Positions 62,173 to 64,000 of a DNA stretch of 64,000 bases are shown piece after piece. The DNA comes from an uncultured Candidatus Actinomarina sp. (lineage in GTDB: Bacteria > Actinomycetota > Acidimicrobiia > Actinomarinales > Actinomarinaceae), in NCBI GenBank assembly GCA_902526825.1, contig CABZMN010000004.1, forward strand, positions 1 to 64,000, written 5' to 3'. The translations under genes were made by a program, and so were the position numbers. The notes below the pieces were generated by a model, which ran no database searches, was not told the origin of the DNA, and worked only from the letters and a program-made list of their open reading frames with translations. Position 1 is the stretch's first letter. Each line of letters starts with the position of its first letter.

Positions 62173-62628
62173 ATGAAAGTTGTTTTGCAAAGAGTTAAAT
62201 CAGCATCAGTGAAAGTTGATAACTCTTTAATTTCAGAAATTAGCAGTGGCTATCTTCTTTTATGGTGTATTGAAAAAGGTGATATTCCAGAAGATATTGA
62301 AACCTTAACAAAAAAGATTATTAATTTAAGAATATTTTCTGACGAACAAGGAAAAATGAATAAATCAATTATTGATACTGGTGGAGAAATACTTTTAGTA
62401 AGCCAATTTACATTAAGCGGAAATATTCAAAAAGGCAATAGACCATCATTTATAAATTCTCAAGATCCTGAAATTGCAAAAAAAATGATTGATGATGTTG
62501 CTGAGGTATTTTCTGATCATTTGAAAGTAAAACAAGGTATCTTTGGAGCTCTAATGGAAGTATCTCTTATCAATGATGGTCCTTTAACAATGTTTATTGA
62601 ATCAAGGGATGGAAAAATACAAAGTTAA
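62173..62628 (+). CDS. dtd: D-aminoacyl-tRNA deacylase
   Basis: Removes D-amino acids (and Gly) from tRNAs. 151 residues: MKVVLQRVKSASVKVD at the start, LLVSQFTLSGNIQKGNRPSF with the SQFTL catalytic loop, and NDGPLT in the place of the NxGPxT motif. Highly conserved and complete. The stop shares TTAA with the stop of the convergent Rad52-like gene. Confidence 0.96.
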   Translation: MKVVLQRVKSASVKVDNSLISEISSGYLLLWCIEKGDIPEDIETLTKKIINLRIFSDEQGKMNKSIIDTGGEILLVSQFTLSGNIQKGNRPSFINSQDPEIAKKMIDDVAEVFSDHLKVKQGIFGALMEVSLINDGPLTMFIESRDGKIQS

Positions 62629-63053
62629 GCAGATTGTAACTTTATATTTTTCTTTCCTTCAGCTTCACTAAGTTTTTTATCCAAATAATATTCTTCTCCA
62701 GCCCAAAGATGTAATCCAAGACCAACTTTCATCGCACACCTTTTGAAGGCATCTGATTCAGCATGCTTAGCGTTCATGCCATCACTTCCTTGATCATGTT
62801 CAACATCTCCAATCGAAGTAATAGTTACTGATTTGCCATCAATTTGTGTTGTTAGTTTGCCAAAGCAACCAACAACTTTTCCACTATTTTCTTGTCTAAT
62901 CAATTGAACAACTTCCCAATTAAAAGGTCCACATACCTCCAGAAGTCTTTGAGTAATTACAGAATGTGGAATATAGTTTCCAAATTTCCCTTTTGGGGCA
63001 GGTTTAATCCACTCATCTGGAAATTGTCTTGATAGTTCATATAATTGATTCAT
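62625..63053 (-). CDS. Rad52/DdrA-like single-strand annealing protein
   Basis: 142 residues. PHSVITQRLLEVCGPFNWEV, a strand region with VTITSIGDVEHDQG, and the helix HAESDAFKRCAMKVGLGLHLW follow the DdrA/Rad52-type ssDNA-annealing pattern (a segment ending in KxAESDALKRAAxxxGxGxYLW). It is expected to bind and anneal single-stranded DNA. Such proteins are common in phages but also occur in chromosomes. It overlaps its upstream neighbour by one base and is the last gene of a three-gene unit. Confidence 0.75.
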   Translation of the reverse strand: MNQLYELSRQFPDEWIKPAPKGKFGNYIPHSVITQRLLEVCGPFNWEVVQLIRQENSGKVVGCFGKLTTQIDGKSVTITSIGDVEHDQGSDGMNAKHAESDAFKRCAMKVGLGLHLWAGEEYYLDKKLSEAEGKKNIKLQSA

Positions 63054-63613
63054 TATTTCCTTTCTTTATGACCTAGATCTTTTGCCCACTTTGGGGCAGT
63101 GCTGTTGTTTGTATTTATACTTTTCAAGTCAGCTTTTTCTTTCCATTCTTTGTATAAAAACGTGTCACGAATCATTTCAGGGTTAATATTTTTAGAATTT
63201 GAAAAAGCATCGAGCCCCTTAAGTTTTGGAACAAAGGTTTGTCCAAGTATCGCAAGTAGTGATTCAACTAACTCTTCATTGTTATCTGACTTTTCAATAA
63301 TCCACTCAATAAATTTTCTCAAATCTTGAACTTTCCAACTATAAGATTTGTTGAAGATAAATACTTCATCTCCAAGCCTTACAGGTCCATTTTCTTCCAC
63401 GTTTTTAGCAATATTTTGATCATTAAAAGACTTAATATTTGTACTTGCTTTTTTTACAGTTGAGCTTGTATTTCTCGCTATCCAAAGGAACTCAATATCC
63501 TTTGTTTTGGAAAGTTGTTCTCCATATTCAGTAACAGTAATATCAAAGTCATCACCATCCTGATATGTTATCTCTTTTGTTAAAGATAATATTTCATCTA
63601 AATTATTACTCAT
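63053..63613 (-). CDS. Unknown protein paired with the Rad52-like gene
   Basis: About 186 residues from ATG 63613. This start is chosen because GGAG sits five bases before it; a longer frame to 63688 has no ribosome site. I see no known domain. The N-terminal part is acidic and strand-rich (LTKEITYQDGDDFDITVTEY), the middle is Lys/Asn-rich, and a helical C-terminal part has FIEWIIEKSDNNEELVESLL and APKWAKDLGHKERK. Sharing one base with the Rad52-like start suggests the two act together. Confidence 0.7.
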   Translation of the reverse strand: MSNNLDEILSLTKEITYQDGDDFDITVTEYGEQLSKTKDIEFLWIARNTSSTVKKASTNIKSFNDQNIAKNVEENGPVRLGDEVFIFNKSYSWKVQDLRKFIEWIIEKSDNNEELVESLLAILGQTFVPKLKGLDAFSNSKNINPEMIRDTFLYKEWKEKADLKSINTNNSTAPKWAKDLGHKERK

Positions 63614-63626
63614 ATGTACTCCTAAA

Positions 63627-63743
63627 TTAAGCGGCTTTTCTATAGTCTTCATGACATCTACAGCTGTCACTATGTTGATAGCAAACAATCACTGCTTCTA
63701 GCCCGCATGATTTAAGGATATCTTCAATTTTGTTATTTTTCAT
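63627..63743 (-). CDS. 38-residue Cys/His-rich small protein
   Basis: Begins KNNKIEDILKSCGLEAVIV and ends CYQHSDSCRCHEDYRKAA. Four Cys and two His give a possible metal site. TAATAT (63751-63756) lies seven bases before the ATG, the same leaderless arrangement as many genes here. It ends 13 bases before the next ATG at 63613, so it is probably the first gene of the unit with the unknown protein and the Rad52-like protein. It might instead be a leader peptide. Confidence 0.5.
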   Translation of the reverse strand: MKNNKIEDILKSCGLEAVIVCYQHSDSCRCHEDYRKAA

Positions 63744-63825
63744 AAAAGTAATATTAGAAATTGCATACGACAAAAAATGTAAAAAAACATACAACAAGTT
63801 ATTTTTTAGAATAAGATGGCCATGT

Positions 63826-64000
63826 AATGAGTAATTCAGACCTTTTTGAGTCAAACATGTATAAAGAGGTCATTAAGCAATATGATGAAGTAACAGAGTT
63901 TATTAATCTTGATTCGAACATTAGAGAAAGATTAAAACTTCCCCAAAGAGCACTAACAGTTACATTTCCCTTTAGAAGAGATGAATATGATGAGGTAGAA
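63826..64000 (+). CDS. Glutamate dehydrogenase, N-terminal part (cut by window end)
   Basis: 58 codons are visible. MYKEVIKQYDEVTEFINLDS, NIRERLKLPQRALTVTFPFR and RRDEYDEVE match the N-terminal segment of Glu/Leu/Phe/Val dehydrogenases (LxLDPxIRExLxxPxRxxxVxxPVRMDDG). Probably NAD(P)-dependent glutamate dehydrogenase; other amino acid dehydrogenases of the family are possible. The gene continues past 64000. It is divergent from the 38-residue gene, with an 82-base gap that holds an AT-rich promoter region. Confidence 0.8.

Noticed and set aside
63614..63688. Longer start for the protein paired with the Rad52-like gene
   Set aside because: No ribosome binding site, and it would overlap the 38-residue ORF; ATG 63613 has GGAG at the right distance.
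1..64000. CRISPR array, prophage, insertion sequence or integrative element
   Set aside because: No regularly spaced repeats, no transposase, integrase or phage structural genes; the Rad52-like protein alone is not enough.

Overview
The window looks like chromosome from a small, AT-rich (roughly one-third G+C by eye), highly compacted actinobacterium. The best fit is the marine Actinomarinales/Acidimicrobiia group. Supporting features are a nickel superoxide dismutase, F420-related genes (a CofC/FbiD-like guanylyltransferase and a PPOX-fold flavin/F420 oxidoreductase), a MurA whose catalytic Cys is Asp as in mycobacteria, a FAH-family gene directly before gltX, an animal-type deoC followed by aldehyde dehydrogenase genes, and many start codons lying 5-9 nt after a TAnnnT -10 box (leaderless-type promoters). 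The taxonomic call is inference; there is no rRNA in the window. I see no prophage, insertion sequence, transposase, CRISPR array or rRNA, and no gene-free stretch over 300 bases (the longest gap is 143 bases, between metG and amt).

Layout. 1-8 kb: sodN, metG, a possible GlnR-controlled ammonium transporter gene (amt) and gltB. 8-11 kb: deoC with an aldehyde dehydrogenase and a half-length aldehyde dehydrogenase relative. 11-16 kb: thioesterase, EamA exporter, a structured intergenic element, pgl, murA, a lone Nfu domain, a lipoprotein and an SRPBCC protein. 16-26 kb: sulfur transfer and tRNA thiolation (cysteine desulfurase, mnmA), ligA, lysine/DAP synthesis (dapD, dapE), gatCAB, pgpA. 26-34 kb: ilvE, a FAH-family gene, gltX, a tRNA-Glu/Gln/Glu cluster, cofC, pyk, an Nfu N-domain-like protein, a TIGR01777 epimerase. 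34-43.5 kb: two Atg22-like MFS transporters, an aminotransferase, folD, ychF, an RCK-USP/CPA2 cation pair, DUF368, tatA, a c-type cytochrome lipoprotein. 43.5-47.8 kb: alpha-glucan genes (malQ, GH13, GT8). 47.9-61.8 kb: acyl-CoA metabolism, interrupted by thiN, an ATP-grasp gene and nfuA. It includes a 4-hydroxybutyryl-CoA dehydratase-like protein, a thiolase and a 3-hydroxyacyl-CoA dehydrogenase. 61.7-64 kb: a PPOX protein, dtd, a Rad52/DdrA-like annealing protein behind two small unknown genes, and the start of a glutamate dehydrogenase cut by the window edge.

How the genes fit together. GltX, GatCAB and a U1-A72 tRNA-Gln make a coherent indirect Gln-tRNA route. Amt, GltB and the partial Gdh cover ammonium assimilation. 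The 4-hydroxybutyryl-CoA dehydratase-like protein, 3-hydroxyacyl-CoA dehydrogenase and thiolase could take 4-hydroxybutyryl-CoA to acetyl-CoA.

The most striking structural signal is that all 14 convergent gene junctions either overlap or leave at most one base between the two 3' ends. Five of them share a four-base stop-codon tetranucleotide. At least one terminator (sodN) is therefore placed inside the opposing coding sequence.
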